Origin: Nocardiopsis sinuspersici
GTDB taxonomy: Bacteria > Actinomycetota > Actinomycetes > Streptosporangiales > Streptosporangiaceae
DNA: 64,000 bases
Direction of reading: 5' to 3'
Assembly (NCBI GenBank): GCA_008638415.1
Contig: VWVT01000005.1
Location: 310,001 to 374,000, forward strand
The notes beneath the pieces were generated by a model that was not told the origin of the DNA, did not search any database, and worked only from the letters and a program-made list of their open reading frames with translations. This document shows, piece by piece, positions 44,601-54,074 of this stretch (position 1 is the stretch's first letter; each line of letters begins with the position of its first letter). A program made the translations under genes and the position numbers.

Positions 44601-47600
44601 ACGTCTGCACCCGTCGGCCGAGGTCGTCGTAGACGTAGGAGACCGTCGTGCCGTTGGCGTCGGTGGTGGAGACCAGCTGGTCGAGGTCGTCGTAGACGCT
44701 GGTGGTGGTCCCGGTGTCGGGGTCGTGCACGGCCACCTGGCGCCCCTGGTGGTCGTACTCGTAGCTCCACTCCTCCCCCGAGGGGGTGGTCATCGAGGCG
44801 ATCTGGCCGCTGGGCGTGTAGGTGTAGGCGGTGGAGACGTGCTCGCCCTCGGGGATGCCGCCGGTGTACTGGCGCTGCTCCACCTTCTGGCCGCGGGCAT
44901 CCTTGATCACCGTGGTCGGCACGCCGCCCTCGGGCGGGGTCACGTGGACCCGGTCCCCCTCGTGGGCGGCGGTGGTGCGCCACAGCTCGTCACCGGAGAC
45001 CCGCCGGACCGTGGCGGTCATCCGCTCGGCGCCGTCGTACTCGTAGAGCGTCTGGCCCTGGACGTCCCCGTTGCGGACCACGAGCAGGTCGCCGCTGGGC
45101 TCTCCCAGCGCGTAGTAGGTGTCGTTGGTCTTGGCGACCGCCCCGATGCCGTTGTGGAAGGTGTCGGAGACCAGGCGTCCGCCGTCGGGCCCGGGCGTCT
45201 GGGTCTGGCGCGGCCGCAGGAAGCCGTCGTAGATCTCGTACGAGGTGTCGTAGGAGCCGTCGTTGCGGATGGCGCTGGTGGAGACGGCCGCGGGCCCGTC
45301 CGCGGTGATGCTGTACCCGAACTTGACGTTCGGGGTCATGTCCCGGTCCTTGGGCCGGTCCGGCAGCCAGACGGCGGTCAGCCTGCCCAGGGGGTCGAAG
45401 GTGGTGTCGGTGCGGCGCGCGTTGGCGTCGGTCTCGGCGTGGACGATCCCGCGCGCGGGGTCGACGTGGTTCTCGAGCGTGTGGCCCAGCGCGTTGGTGA
45501 CGGTGAACCCGGTGACCAGGCCGTTGGCGTAGGAGTACTCCACGGTCTCGTTCACCGTGCCCTCGGCGTCGGTGACCTCGACCTGCTGGCCGTACTCGTC
45601 GTAGGAGGCCTCCCAGACCGTCGTGTAGACCGGGACGCCCTGGTCGTCGCGGCCGTCGAACTCCTCGGTGAGGGTGACGTCGCCCTTGGTGGGCGCGTCG
45701 CCGTACGCGCCGCCGTCGTAGTGGCGGCGCACGTCGGAGACCACGTCGTCGGGCCCGGCCTCCTCCGAGCAGCGCACCGCGACGCTCTCCACCCGGGAGA
45801 CGTGGGTGAACACGTGCGCGTCGGCGTCGTCGGCGTAGGAGGTGCGCGTGCAGACGTCGTCGTCGGCGGTGGAGAGGTCGCCGCGGTCGTCGACGCGCTC
45901 GGCGCGGCCGGTGCCGGTGTCGAACGTGGTGGCGGTCCGCGTCTTGCGCCACGCGCCGTCGGCCAGGGCGGTCAGCGTGCGTTCCACGTCGGTGTTGGTG
46001 AAGGCCGCCCTGGTGGTGCCCCAGTCCTCGGTGCGGGTGGCGGTGACGTGCCGCCAGGGCTCGCTGATCGTCTTGGTGACGACCTCGTCGCCGTCGTAGA
46101 CGACCTCCTCCAGCTGGTGGCCGGCGAGTTCGTCGTGGTCGGTGTACTCGGTGCCGGTGGAGTCGGCGACCTTCACCGAGGCGGTCCCGCCGCCGGGCTC
46201 CTCGCCGCCGTGCAGACCGCGCAGGAAGGTGTAGTCGGTCCGGGTGGGCATGGTCTGGCCGTCACCGGTGCGTACCCGGACGGTCTCGTAGCCGCGCCAC
46301 TGGCCCCAGGTCTGGTACTTCTCCTCGGTGATGCCGTTGGGCTCGTCGTGGCGCCAGCCCGCGTCGCCGACGTACTCGTACCGGGTGACCTGGTCGGGCG
46401 ATCCGCCGGTGCGGTCGGTCTCGATGACCTCCTGGACCACGTACTTGTGGAACCAGTCGGTGACGGGCTCCTCCTCACCGGGCGGGTTCCACTTGACGGG
46501 GTAGCAGCGGCCGGCCTGCTCGCCCTCCGTCGGCAGGTTCCCGGGATCGCAGTCGCCGCCGGAGTAGTTGACGTCGATCTGTCCGCCGGTCTCGGTGTAG
46601 ACGGTCGAGAGGCGGAAGCGCACCAGCGGCTGGATGTTGTCGTCGGGCACGTCCACCCGGTTGGGCAGCTGGATGCCGTCCAGCTGCACCGGCGGCAGGC
46701 TCTCGGTCTCGGCCCCGTCGTGGCCGGTGCGGGTGATCTCCGACAGCCACAGGGTGCGGGAGCCGTCACCGTTGTCGGTGAACAGGTGGTCCAGCTTCCA
46801 GGAGTCCACCGTCTGGTAGCCGTCGCCGGTGTCGTACTGGGTGCGGACCTCCTCCAGCCGCTTGCGGGTCCAGAACGAGGGGGCGGTCTGGGAGAAGGTG
46901 CACTCGGTGCCCTCCTCGCAGAAACGGTCGTAGGGCACGTCGGGCCAGTGCTCGGCGGTGTCCTTGTCGAGCGCGCCGGCGGCGCAGTCGAAGCCGTCGT
47001 CGGGCAGGCAGCGCTCGGTGGTGTCGAAGACGACCCGGGCGGGGGCGTCCCCGTCGTAGACCCCGCCCTTGCGCTGGCCGTAGTCGACGCGCTTGAGGTA
47101 GCCGCCGCGGGTGTAGGGGGTGCCCTCGGTGTCGGTGTCGGCGTCGAGGGCGTAGTGGTTGGCCTCCTTCTCGTAGAAGTAGGTCATCACGTTGCCGCGG
47201 ACGTCCTCGACGTAGTCGAGGTTCCATCGCCACCCCTGCTGGCACCAGGAGTCGGAGAAGGAGTCGCCGTGGCAGGGCTCGCCGTCGTCGTCTCCGAAGA
47301 CGGGTACGGTCCAGGCCGAGTCGGTGGTCTCGTCTCCGCTGGTCCACCCGGGCAGGCGGTTGCGGCCGAAGTAGTAGCTGGTGCCCTCGGTGGTGGTGAC
47401 CCGCCAGTACTCGCCGTTGTCGTCCCCGTTCGAGGCTCCGGTGAGGCGTTCGATCTTCGAGCCGTCGTCGCCCTTCAGGCGCCACTCGCCGGAGTCGTCG
47501 TCCTTGACGAGCTGTCCGGAGGTGCCGTTGAGCATGAGGGTGGCGTTCTCGGTGCCCCAGCACTGGTCGCCCTTGTACTCGTGCCCGTCGTCGGCGCAGG

Positions 47601-48648
47601 CCTTGTAGGAGCGCTCGATGTAGCCGGGCTCGTAGGAGAAGCCCTCACCGATCCAGGAGCCCTGGTTGTTGGTGGCGCTGGTGCGCCCGTCCACGGTCTG
47701 CGAGGAGTAGTCCAGCGCCATGTGCGGCATGAGGCTGGAGGGCACCGGGACCGGGTCCAGCGGGTAGGACCAGGAGAACACGCCGGAGGAGGCGGACACG
47801 CTCCACTCGGAGGAGGGTTCGAGAGGGGTGGCCGAGTAGCTGCCTCCGGAGGAGGAGTTGCCGGCGGCCAGGGCGAAGACCGCGGTGGAGGCACCGCCCG
47901 GCTCCGCGGGCACGGCCGCGCCGGAGGCGGAGGGGGCTCGGGCCTCGTCGGCGACCGGCCCGCTGCCCCCGTCGGCGGGGAGGGCGGCGGCCACCGTCTG
48001 GTCCGTGCTGGCGGTCACCGGCTCACCGTCCAGCGGCGTGCGGCACTCGGGCTCGCCGGGGGTGGTCAGGAAGCAGGCCGGCATGGGCCACAGGGCCAGC
48101 CGGTCGCCGTAGGAGCCGCCGTAGGCGTCTGCGAAGCCGGAGTAGTCGACGTGCAGTTCCACGCCCTGCTCTCCGGTGACCCGGAGCAGGAGTCCGTCGA
48201 CACCGGAGTCGCGGGCGGCCGACGGGTCGAGGACCTCCACCTCGACGGTGCCTTCGGCCCGTTCGGAGACGGCCTGGACCGGCAGGTCCCCGACGGCCTC
48301 CATGCCGTCGGGGTCGGCGGCGGTGCGGACGGGGATCTCGGCGCTGGCCACGGAGGGCCAGGAGGCTTCGGGCGCGCTGTCGGCGGCCTCGGCCAGCTCC
48401 TCGCCCGGCTCCCGGGGCTCGACCGTCCCGGTGCTGCCGGTGACCGGGTCGGCCAGCTCCTGGATCTCGGGGGCGTCGTCGCCCATCCAGTCGGGCAGGC
48501 CCGGCACGACCTGCACGAGTGTGACGGTGACGACCACGGCCATGGCCGCCGCGCCCACGGCGAAGAGGATGGTGCGCAGGCGACGGATCCTCCCCTCACG
48601 GGGCTGCTCGTCGTTCGGTTCGCGTGTGTCGGGGGTGGGGGTGGTCAT
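41680..48648 (-). CDS. Rhs polymorphic toxin with HINT domain and novel tip
   Basis: 2322 residues from ATG 48648 (GGAG upstream; a GTG at 48657 overlapping the LamG stop is an alternative). Membrane segment at about 20-45 (TILFAVGAAAMAVVVTVTLV). The region MALDYSSQTVDGRTSATNNQ starts the beta-propeller/TcB-like part. RHS/YD repeats run to about 1840 (YEYDHQGRQVAVHDPDTGTT) and the core ends at RFISADPVVDPADPLQMNGY. A Gly-rich hydrophobic stretch precedes the HINT peptidase (about 2010-2190: NSFVPGTGVLMADG, TDGHPFWVPELD, ending LNHNC). The last 130 residues form the tip (SIYRTQTEHPNSQRLLVDGS, RLYLNMSGDISHSQSFRGG), lower in GC. Its activity is unknown; an ART-like fold is one weak guess. Last of three coupled secreted-protein genes, followed by its immunity gene. 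Confidence 0.88.
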   Translation of the reverse strand: MTTPTPDTREPNDEQPREGRIRRLRTILFAVGAAAMAVVVTVTLVQVVPGLPDWMGDDAPEIQELADPVTGSTGTVEPREPGEELAEAADSAPEASWPSVASAEIPVRTAADPDGMEAVGDLPVQAVSERAEGTVEVEVLDPSAARDSGVDGLLLRVTGEQGVELHVDYSGFADAYGGSYGDRLALWPMPACFLTTPGEPECRTPLDGEPVTASTDQTVAAALPADGGSGPVADEARAPSASGAAVPAEPGGASTAVFALAAGNSSSGGSYSATPLEPSSEWSVSASSGVFSWSYPLDPVPVPSSLMPHMALDYSSQTVDGRTSATNNQGSWIGEGFSYEPGYIERSYKACADDGHEYKGDQCWGTENATLMLNGTSGQLVKDDDSGEWRLKGDDGSKIERLTGASNGDDNGEYWRVTTTEGTSYYFGRNRLPGWTSGDETTDSAWTVPVFGDDDGEPCHGDSFSDSWCQQGWRWNLDYVEDVRGNVMTYFYEKEANHYALDADTDTEGTPYTRGGYLKRVDYGQRKGGVYDGDAPARVVFDTTERCLPDDGFDCAAGALDKDTAEHWPDVPYDRFCEEGTECTFSQTAPSFWTRKRLEEVRTQYDTGDGYQTVDSWKLDHLFTDNGDGSRTLWLSEITRTGHDGAETESLPPVQLDGIQLPNRVDVPDDNIQPLVRFRLSTVYTETGGQIDVNYSGGDCDPGNLPTEGEQAGRCYPVKWNPPGEEEPVTDWFHKYVVQEVIETDRTGGSPDQVTRYEYVGDAGWRHDEPNGITEEKYQTWGQWRGYETVRVRTGDGQTMPTRTDYTFLRGLHGGEEPGGGTASVKVADSTGTEYTDHDELAGHQLEEVVYDGDEVVTKTISEPWRHVTATRTEDWGTTRAAFTNTDVERTLTALADGAWRKTRTATTFDTGTGRAERVDDRGDLSTADDDVCTRTSYADDADAHVFTHVSRVESVAVRCSEEAGPDDVVSDVRRHYDGGAYGDAPTKGDVTLTEEFDGRDDQGVPVYTTVWEASYDEYGQQVEVTDAEGTVNETVEYSYANGLVTGFTVTNALGHTLENHVDPARGIVHAETDANARRTDTTFDPLGRLTAVWLPDRPKDRDMTPNVKFGYSITADGPAAVSTSAIRNDGSYDTSYEIYDGFLRPRQTQTPGPDGGRLVSDTFHNGIGAVAKTNDTYYALGEPSGDLLVVRNGDVQGQTLYEYDGAERMTATVRRVSGDELWRTTAAHEGDRVHVTPPEGGVPTTVIKDARGQKVEQRQYTGGIPEGEHVSTAYTYTPSGQIASMTTPSGEEWSYEYDHQGRQVAVHDPDTGTTTSVYDDLDQLVSTTDANGTTVSYVYDDLGRRVQTWEGAPGEGTKLTSHQYDTRLKGQLFLQTRHTPEGDFRIGIVGQDRLDRPTNILYGVPASQGALAGNYEFSISYNIDGTVQGMGMPAVGGLPAESTVIEYDEIGRPTTLTGNDSYVTRTEYNQLGQVLQMELAAGSGPKAWTTNEFEKGTQRLLGTRVDRQGGSVPLLDTGYTYDDAGNVLSVTDSPEGGAAETQCFTYDPLLQLTEAWTLPHEDPGGCDAAPTASSVGGPAAYWHSYEYDDAGNRVGETLHDVTGSGNDAVRDYTYPERGQNQPNTVREVVERTPQGDTLSAFDYDAAGNTVVRELAGERQELSWTPEGRLDTVSTEAGKTSFTYTAGGARLMHSTPEADTLYLPGMELRADRFTGEVEATRYYEHGGQTVAVRTPDRLDLLASDHQGTGQVAMDADSEQSVRRYLTPFGEGRGSSGGAWPDDKGFLGKTVDASTGLTLVGAREYDAALGRFISADPVVDPADPLQMNGYAYANNSPLTFSDPTGLWLSSAWNKVKSGASKVGNAVKSGYNSTKKWVKKNKSTIVSVGVGIAVGVGCTALTGGAGAIGCAALGGAVSGLVQYGMDTPRNNWSWGGAATATVIGGALGAAGGAIGGRVAGAIGSRFSSWASSAGSRSGASSWARWGVKPRTPKPPPPPKPPRPTPTSTTPRPAPVSSAPTSAGRSGCNSFVPGTGVLMADGSVRAIEDVGVGDEVMATDPETGEQGARTVAATIIGSGEKTLVEITVDPTTERDAPPEGESAGSESASEIPGPVAVGDVVVATDGHPFWVPELDAWVDAVDLAPGMWLQTSSGTWVQVSAVEVDTQSATVRNLTVADLHTYHVAAGELDLLNHNCNTSIYRTQTEHPNSQRLLVDGSGNVSHQGSGRLYLNMSGDISHSQSFRGGAGQIVAFDLPTSLVNQIRGSALPQRMPRSFAGSKREWNMLRRSSPEIADPKVSPGLIGVPGQMIDEIMGSIVPGSGRIL

Positions 48649-48653
48649 ACCGG

Positions 48654-51600
48654 TCACAGCTCCGGGTTCTCGGTGGTCCGGTTGAGCGCGGAGATGAGGG
48701 TCTCGTCAGCGGCTCCGGCGTAGAGGCGGACATCGTCTACCGCGCCGGAGAAGTGCTGGTGCCACGAGTAGCCGTCGAACTTGCTACGTCCGACGTTGAG
48801 CATCACCCACGGTGGGTTCGGGTCCTCCGCCAGGACCTCCGGTGTGGGCCACAGCGGGTGGAAGACACGTGTCTGGGCGTGCGTGCCGTTCACGTAGAAG
48901 CGGACTTCCTGGGCGAAGGAGTCGAAGACCAGCACGAGGTGGTCGCCCCGGTTCTCGTGGCTCGGGGCGAATCCGGACGCCTCCAGCACGGTGGAGTCGG
49001 CGTCGACCTCGTCCGTGTTGGACAGGACGGCCTCCCAGCGCCCGCTCTCGGCGTTGTAGCGGAGGTCGATGAGAGTGCTGTAGGCGTTCTGGGAGAGGAT
49101 CGTCATCGACTCCTCGGGGGAGGCCGCCGCCAGACGGGTTCGGACGCTGAGCGTGAAACTGCCCTCCAGAGGCGCGTCCACGAAGGCGCCCGCCGAGTCG
49201 CCGTCACCGTCGAGCCGCAGGTGGCCCTGTCCCATCAGGGCGCTGTCGCCCGACCAGGGATCGGAGGCCTGGATGGCCGCGTCCCCGTTCAGGTACATCG
49301 GCTCCAGGCCGTCGGCTTCGGGACTGCTGCCGTCCGCGGCCTCGTTGAACGGCCAGTAGCCCTTCCGGTCCACCGGAAGCATCCGGAGCCGGTCGAACTC
49401 GTATCCGTTCACGATCCGGTCGAAGACGCGCACGTCGGCCACGGCACCGTCCAGGTGCCGGTCGTAGCCGCTACGGGTGGCCGCACGGCCGATCTGGAGC
49501 TCTCCGGGCGCGTACCAGACGGTCTCGCGCTCGACGGTTCCCTCCGGGGAGCCGTTGACATAGAGGCGGACGGTGTTGGTGTGGCCGTCGTGGGCGAACG
49601 CCACGTGCGCCCACTCCCCCTCGGTGACCGTCGCCTCCGCGGAAACCCCCCACTCTCCGAGGGCGTACATGTCGGCGTCGGGGAAGGCGACGCGCCAAGC
49701 CTGGTCGGAGGCGTCGTAGCCGAGCGTGAACCCCGGCTCTCCGGTGCCGTCCTGGGAGACGACCACCTGGTCGCGGCTCAGGTCGTCCAGCCGGACCCAG
49801 GCCGCGACCGAGAAGAGGCCGGTGGTGTCGACCAGGTGCGCGCCGGGGGCGAGGTAGGCCCCCTCCGTGCCGTCCAGGACGGCGGCGCGGCTTCCTTCGC
49901 CGCCGGGCCCCTCCTCCCCGAAGGCGGCCCCGACACCGGCCACAGCGGTGTGACCCGTGTCGGAGGCGTCGGCGGCTCCTTCGGCGCCCGCGTCGTCGCC
50001 CATACTCCACTGGCCGACCGCGGGCCTGCCTCCGTCGACGAGGAACAGGTGGTTGGCACGGCTGCTGACCTTGCCCGCCTGGTCGACCGCCTCGACGTAG
50101 AGACTGTGCGGCCCCTCGTACCACGGGCTGAAGGTGAGGGTCGCCGTGCCGTCACCGTCGGGGGTCAGCGTGTTGGCTGCGGAGGGGTCCTCGTTGACGC
50201 CGTAGCGGTACTCGACCACGTCGTCGGAGGGCGACGAGACGGTGAACTCGCCGTAGACGCCCACGCCGTCGTGCCAGGCGTCGTCCGCGGGGAAGTCGGC
50301 CGAGGTGATCTCCGGTTCCGCCGGAGCGGTGGAGTCGTGGACGAACTGGCACCGGGTCTGTGCGCCGCTCCAGCTCCACGGGCCCCAGGCGTGTCCGTCG
50401 GAAGCCCGTACGATCCAGCCGATGACGGTGTTCTCCGGGATGTCGTCGGGAACCTGGTAGTGGAAGAAGGATCCCGACGCCTTCTCGGATGTGGTGTAGG
50501 TGTGTTCTTGCTCCGCACCGTTCTCGTCGGTCCAGAAGACCCGGAACTGGGCCTTGAGCTTCTCGGCGGCGGTACTGAACTCGTCACCGTCGGACAGGTA
50601 GGCCGAGAGCCGCGGCGGCTCGTCCACGAAGGGTCGGTCCGTGCCGTAGACACAGGCGCCCCCCGGGGACAGGCCCAGCCAGGCCTGGTCCGCAATGTCC
50701 GGAACGGTGTTGTAGCGCACCTCCAGGTGGGCGTTGTCGCAGAAACGCTTCCACTGGGTGTAGGTGGACTCGTCCCCGGCACGCAGGCCGAAGGACGTGG
50801 AGGAGTAGCCGTTGTCGGCGGCCCTGCCGACCGCTTCGGAGACGTCGAAGCGCACGTTCTGATTGGTGGAGGTGCAGGAGCTGGTGGGGTTGGAGGGACT
50901 CTTGGTGTCCTGATGCGTGGACCAGGAGGGCTGGTTGTTCCAGGTGGTGGAGCTGTCGAAACCACCGGTGCGGTAGGCACGGACCGGGTATCCGGTGGAG
51001 TTGTAGGTGTGGCGCAACGTCACCGCGAGTTCGGCGGACAGGATCTGCTTGTCGGCGTACGCGCCGGTGGGGATGCGGTAGAAGAGCCGTTTGACGCCCG
51101 TTCCGTTGCAGTAGTACGGGTCGCCGGCCAGCTGCGGGCAGCGTCCGACACCTTCGTGGTCCTCTCCGGAGAACTTCCAGAAGGACGTTCCGGAGTACCC
51201 GGAGGAGACCATCGTCCAGGCCGAGTTCGTGGAGGTCTTCCACACGGGGTCGATGTAGATCGGGTAGGCGGTCTCCTCGTCGGCGATCATCTCCTGGTCG
51301 GGGCGCAGGACCAGGTCACCGCTTTCGACGGAGACGTCCACGGAGGCGATACGGGAGGACTCCAGAGGCCCCTCCTCCGGCAGGTCGCCTTCTGCCTCTA
51401 CCGCGGCCGCTTCCGGAGCCTCCTCCGAGGACAGGGCCCGGGGCTCGGCCGCTCCCTCTCCACCGTTGTCGCCCGAGTCCCACATGAGGGGCTCTGCGGC
51501 TTCGAAGACGGCACCGCCCGCACCGGAGTCGACCGCTTCCAGGCCGGTGCCCTCCTCGACGAGTTCCACGCCGTCCACATGAGTGCCCAGGCGCAGTTCG

Positions 51601-52238
51601 GCCAGCTCCTCACTCGCGGCCGCCTCGGGCGTGTGGACCACGAGCACGTGGGAGAAGCCGTCCGCGTGGGCGCGCACGACCAGGTCGACGCCCTCCACCA
51701 CGGAGGCGTAGCGGGCCTCATCGCCGTCGAGCTCCGGCTCGGGCAGAGGAGTGGGCCACTCCAGGACCATCTCCTTGCCGGCGCGGTCGAGCACGGCGAG
51801 TGGTTCGTCCCCACCGGAGGACAACCGGAGGCCGATCGTGGACGCGGTGGGGGTGATGCCGCCGTCGTCGCCCCGGACCAGCGTCGCGTCGGGCTCGACC
51901 CACGCACCGTCGCGCATGACCCTCACGGGGTTGGTGTGCTCCAGGGCGGTGAAGCTGCCGTCCGGTTCCGCGTAGACGGTGCGCCGTTCCCGCCGCAGCC
52001 CGGTGACCTCGACCCGCTCGCCGAGTTCGGCCGCCAGTTCGGTGGCCTCAGCCTCCGTCGACGCGGTGGGGTCTCCTTCGGCGTATGCGGTGCCGCCGCC
52101 GGGGAGGGGTCCGGTGACCGGCGCCACGACTCCCAGAGCAGCGAGAACGACGACGGTGGTCAGGACTGCGAGGGATCGGCGAACGAAGGCGGATCTGCTG
52201 CGCCGACGCGGTGAGGCCGGGGTGCCGTGGGTGGGCAC
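48654..52238 (-). CDS. Secreted LamG/DNRLRE-domain protein of the Rhs locus
   Basis: 1194 residues from GTG 52238 (AAGGA six bases upstream, VPTHGTPASPRRRSRSAFVR). A signal/anchor (LAVLTTVVVLAALGVVAPVT) is followed by a beta-rich N-terminal part. A DNRLRE-like domain lies at about 320-520 (YPIYIDPVWKTSTNSAWTMV, DSSTTWNNQPSW). Two LamG jelly-rolls occupy about 740-950 (GLFSVAAWVRLDDLSRDQVV) and 960-1190 (SFTLSVRTRLAAASPEESMT, then SGAVDDVRLYAG). Such proteins commonly precede Rhs genes in Streptomyces-type genomes and may bind carbohydrate or stabilise the toxin at the surface. Its stop overlaps the Rhs start region, so the two are coupled. Confidence 0.8.
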   Translation of the reverse strand: MPTHGTPASPRRRSRSAFVRRSLAVLTTVVVLAALGVVAPVTGPLPGGGTAYAEGDPTASTEAEATELAAELGERVEVTGLRRERRTVYAEPDGSFTALEHTNPVRVMRDGAWVEPDATLVRGDDGGITPTASTIGLRLSSGGDEPLAVLDRAGKEMVLEWPTPLPEPELDGDEARYASVVEGVDLVVRAHADGFSHVLVVHTPEAAASEELAELRLGTHVDGVELVEEGTGLEAVDSGAGGAVFEAAEPLMWDSGDNGGEGAAEPRALSSEEAPEAAAVEAEGDLPEEGPLESSRIASVDVSVESGDLVLRPDQEMIADEETAYPIYIDPVWKTSTNSAWTMVSSGYSGTSFWKFSGEDHEGVGRCPQLAGDPYYCNGTGVKRLFYRIPTGAYADKQILSAELAVTLRHTYNSTGYPVRAYRTGGFDSSTTWNNQPSWSTHQDTKSPSNPTSSCTSTNQNVRFDVSEAVGRAADNGYSSTSFGLRAGDESTYTQWKRFCDNAHLEVRYNTVPDIADQAWLGLSPGGACVYGTDRPFVDEPPRLSAYLSDGDEFSTAAEKLKAQFRVFWTDENGAEQEHTYTTSEKASGSFFHYQVPDDIPENTVIGWIVRASDGHAWGPWSWSGAQTRCQFVHDSTAPAEPEITSADFPADDAWHDGVGVYGEFTVSSPSDDVVEYRYGVNEDPSAANTLTPDGDGTATLTFSPWYEGPHSLYVEAVDQAGKVSSRANHLFLVDGGRPAVGQWSMGDDAGAEGAADASDTGHTAVAGVGAAFGEEGPGGEGSRAAVLDGTEGAYLAPGAHLVDTTGLFSVAAWVRLDDLSRDQVVVSQDGTGEPGFTLGYDASDQAWRVAFPDADMYALGEWGVSAEATVTEGEWAHVAFAHDGHTNTVRLYVNGSPEGTVERETVWYAPGELQIGRAATRSGYDRHLDGAVADVRVFDRIVNGYEFDRLRMLPVDRKGYWPFNEAADGSSPEADGLEPMYLNGDAAIQASDPWSGDSALMGQGHLRLDGDGDSAGAFVDAPLEGSFTLSVRTRLAAASPEESMTILSQNAYSTLIDLRYNAESGRWEAVLSNTDEVDADSTVLEASGFAPSHENRGDHLVLVFDSFAQEVRFYVNGTHAQTRVFHPLWPTPEVLAEDPNPPWVMLNVGRSKFDGYSWHQHFSGAVDDVRLYAGAADETLISALNRTTENPEL

Positions 52239-52291
52239 GGGGAATCCTTCCGGAAGGGGGATGTACGGAGAGGCAGGGGTTCGGGACGGGG

Positions 52292-53812
52292 TCAGCGCAA
52301 CGCGGCACCGAACGCGCGCCCGCCCTCGGGCAGCCCGTTCTGCCCGGGAGTCCAGGTCCGCCAGGCGGGCGTGTCCTGTTCCAGCAGCTCCCGCCACGAG
52401 ACGGCGTGGACGGCCCCGGGATCACCGGGGTCGAAGGGGGTCGGCAGGTAGAGGTCTTCGGCGGTCGCGTGGAAGGACATGCCGAAGTAGCCTCCGGCGA
52501 CGGGAGCGCCCAGGGCGGAATGGCCGGTGCGGTCCAGGTCCAGGCGGTCGTCCACGGAACCGGTGAGCGGGTGGAAGACCTGGACCAGGCCTGCGGCCCG
52601 CTCCTCGCCGACCGTGTGCCCGGGGGTCCCCGCGACGAGCTTGACCGAGGTGTCGGTGGCGTTCTGCCCGGGAGCGGTGTCCACGAGGCGCACGTGCTGC
52701 CCGAGGAAGTCGGAGCTCTGGGCGAGGTCCATGCCGCCCGTGTCTCGGAAGGCGGCGAAGATCTGGTGCCGTGTCCCGTCCGCCTCGGCACTGATGACGT
52801 GGACACCACCGGTGTCGGTCCCGCCGTCGCCGAGGTCCTCGCCGGGGGATCCGACGGCGACCATGGTCTTGGCGGCGCCGGTTCCGGTGCGGTAGTCGAC
52901 CACGTCGACGGAGGTGCCGGTACGGTCACCGGCCTCCGAGCCCCCGTCCACCCCGCCGGGCAGGTCCGAGTCCTGGTGGAGGCCGCCCACGTAGGCAGGG
53001 CGGTTACCGGCCTGCTCGTGGTTGAACAGGTGGACGCCCCCGGCGAACTCCTCGGAACCGATGGCCTCTCCCGGAGCGCCGACCGCGATGAGGGTGTTAC
53101 TGGCCGCGACGTCGAAGCCGTAGCGGTCGCTGGCCTCGACGGTGCCGGTCACGCCTTCGGTGTCCTGGTGGAAGGAGGCGGTGTGGTCACCTCGGACGTA
53201 CTGGACGTAGCCGGCGTCCTCGAAGCCTCCGACGGCCTCCCCGGGGATCCCGATGACGGCGTAGGCGTCCCCGTCGAGGGTGTTTCCCGCGGCGATCGCG
53301 TGCCCGAACCAGTCCCCCGTCTCGGGGCCACCGCCGAAACCGGGGGTGTCCTGGTCCCAGACCTGGGTGGCGGTGCCCGCCCCCAGCCCCTGCGGGGATC
53401 CGTGGACGACCAGGACCGCGCCGGCTTCCTCCAGGTCGTCGACCTGTTCACGGGGCAGGCCCACGAGCAGGTCGGTACAGCCGTCGCCGTCGTGGTCGAA
53501 GGTGTCCATGACCTCACCGAGGCGGTCACCCTGCCCCGGCTCACCGGGGATGACGCCGGCTCCCCTCTTCAGGAGAACGGGTGCCCGCTCTCCGCCGTAG
53601 GCCACGGTGATCCGTCCGGCACGTTCGTTGCCGTCGACCGAGGCGTCGGGGTCACCGATGACCAGGTCGCGGACGCCGTCGCCGTCGAAGTCGGACGCGA
53701 CACCGCCCTCGCAGGTGTCGGCCGCGGCTGGAAAAGCGCCGAAGGAGGTCAGGACCACGGCCGTGGCGGCCGTTACGGCGCATACGCGCACCGCGGTGAC
53801 GGGGGATGTCAT
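52292..53812 (-). CDS. Secreted FG-GAP (integrin-alpha-like) repeat protein
   Basis: 506 residues with a signal peptide (VCAVTAATAVVLTSFGAFPA, cleavage near AAADTC). Repeats carry calcium-loop motifs DFDGDGVRDLVIGDP and DHDGDGCTDLLVGLP, and repeated Gly-x-PGE units (IGIPGEAVGG, VGAPGEAIGS, VGSPGEDLGD), giving an integrin-type beta-propeller. Family knowledge: extracellular adhesion or binding proteins. It is the first gene of the minus-strand Rhs locus, 53 bases before the LamG gene. How the three secreted proteins interact is inferred from co-location only. Confidence 0.82.
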   Translation of the reverse strand: MTSPVTAVRVCAVTAATAVVLTSFGAFPAAADTCEGGVASDFDGDGVRDLVIGDPDASVDGNERAGRITVAYGGERAPVLLKRGAGVIPGEPGQGDRLGEVMDTFDHDGDGCTDLLVGLPREQVDDLEEAGAVLVVHGSPQGLGAGTATQVWDQDTPGFGGGPETGDWFGHAIAAGNTLDGDAYAVIGIPGEAVGGFEDAGYVQYVRGDHTASFHQDTEGVTGTVEASDRYGFDVAASNTLIAVGAPGEAIGSEEFAGGVHLFNHEQAGNRPAYVGGLHQDSDLPGGVDGGSEAGDRTGTSVDVVDYRTGTGAAKTMVAVGSPGEDLGDGGTDTGGVHVISAEADGTRHQIFAAFRDTGGMDLAQSSDFLGQHVRLVDTAPGQNATDTSVKLVAGTPGHTVGEERAAGLVQVFHPLTGSVDDRLDLDRTGHSALGAPVAGGYFGMSFHATAEDLYLPTPFDPGDPGAVHAVSWRELLEQDTPAWRTWTPGQNGLPEGGRAFGAALR

Positions 53813-53903
53813 GTGCGGGGGATTCCTAGCGGGTCAGGGCCTGGGCTGACGAAGAAGCTAAGGAACGAACAAAACGGGACTATAACGGCAAAAGGTGTTC
53901 AAT

Positions 53904-53932
53904 GCCCTAGACACCGGGACATTCGCTATCAA
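53904..53932 (-). promoter_or_regulatory. Possible promoter of the Rhs locus
   Basis: On the minus strand TTGATA (53932-53927), a 17-base spacer and TAGGGC (53909-53904) lie about 90 bases before the FG-GAP gene, within the 343-base gene-free gap 53813-54155. Spacing is ideal but the -10 is weak. Confidence 0.35.
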
Positions 53933-54009
53933 AACCCGCACACAACTACGTGTTCAGCCTGGTCCCCGGAACAGACCCTCACTTCCACACCGCCCCCGAA
54001 ACCGGACCA

Positions 54010-54035
54010 GGTGGTATACGCAAGCGTTATACACC
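54010..54035. promoter_or_regulatory. Inverted repeat upstream of the Rhs locus
   Basis: Left arm GGTGgTATACGC and right arm GCGtTATACACC (lower-case bases are single insertions) around AA, about 200 bases before the FG-GAP gene. It may be a regulator-binding site for the toxin locus. Confidence 0.35.
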
Positions 54036-54074
54036 GGACACGGTCCGCGCTTTCGGCCTCCCCCTTCGGGACGG

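Noticed and set aside
42277..48723. Plus-strand open frame of about 2150 codons opposite the Rhs gene
   Set aside because: Val/Gly/Ala/His-rich composition without domains, exactly antisense to clear RHS repeats; an artefact of high GC.
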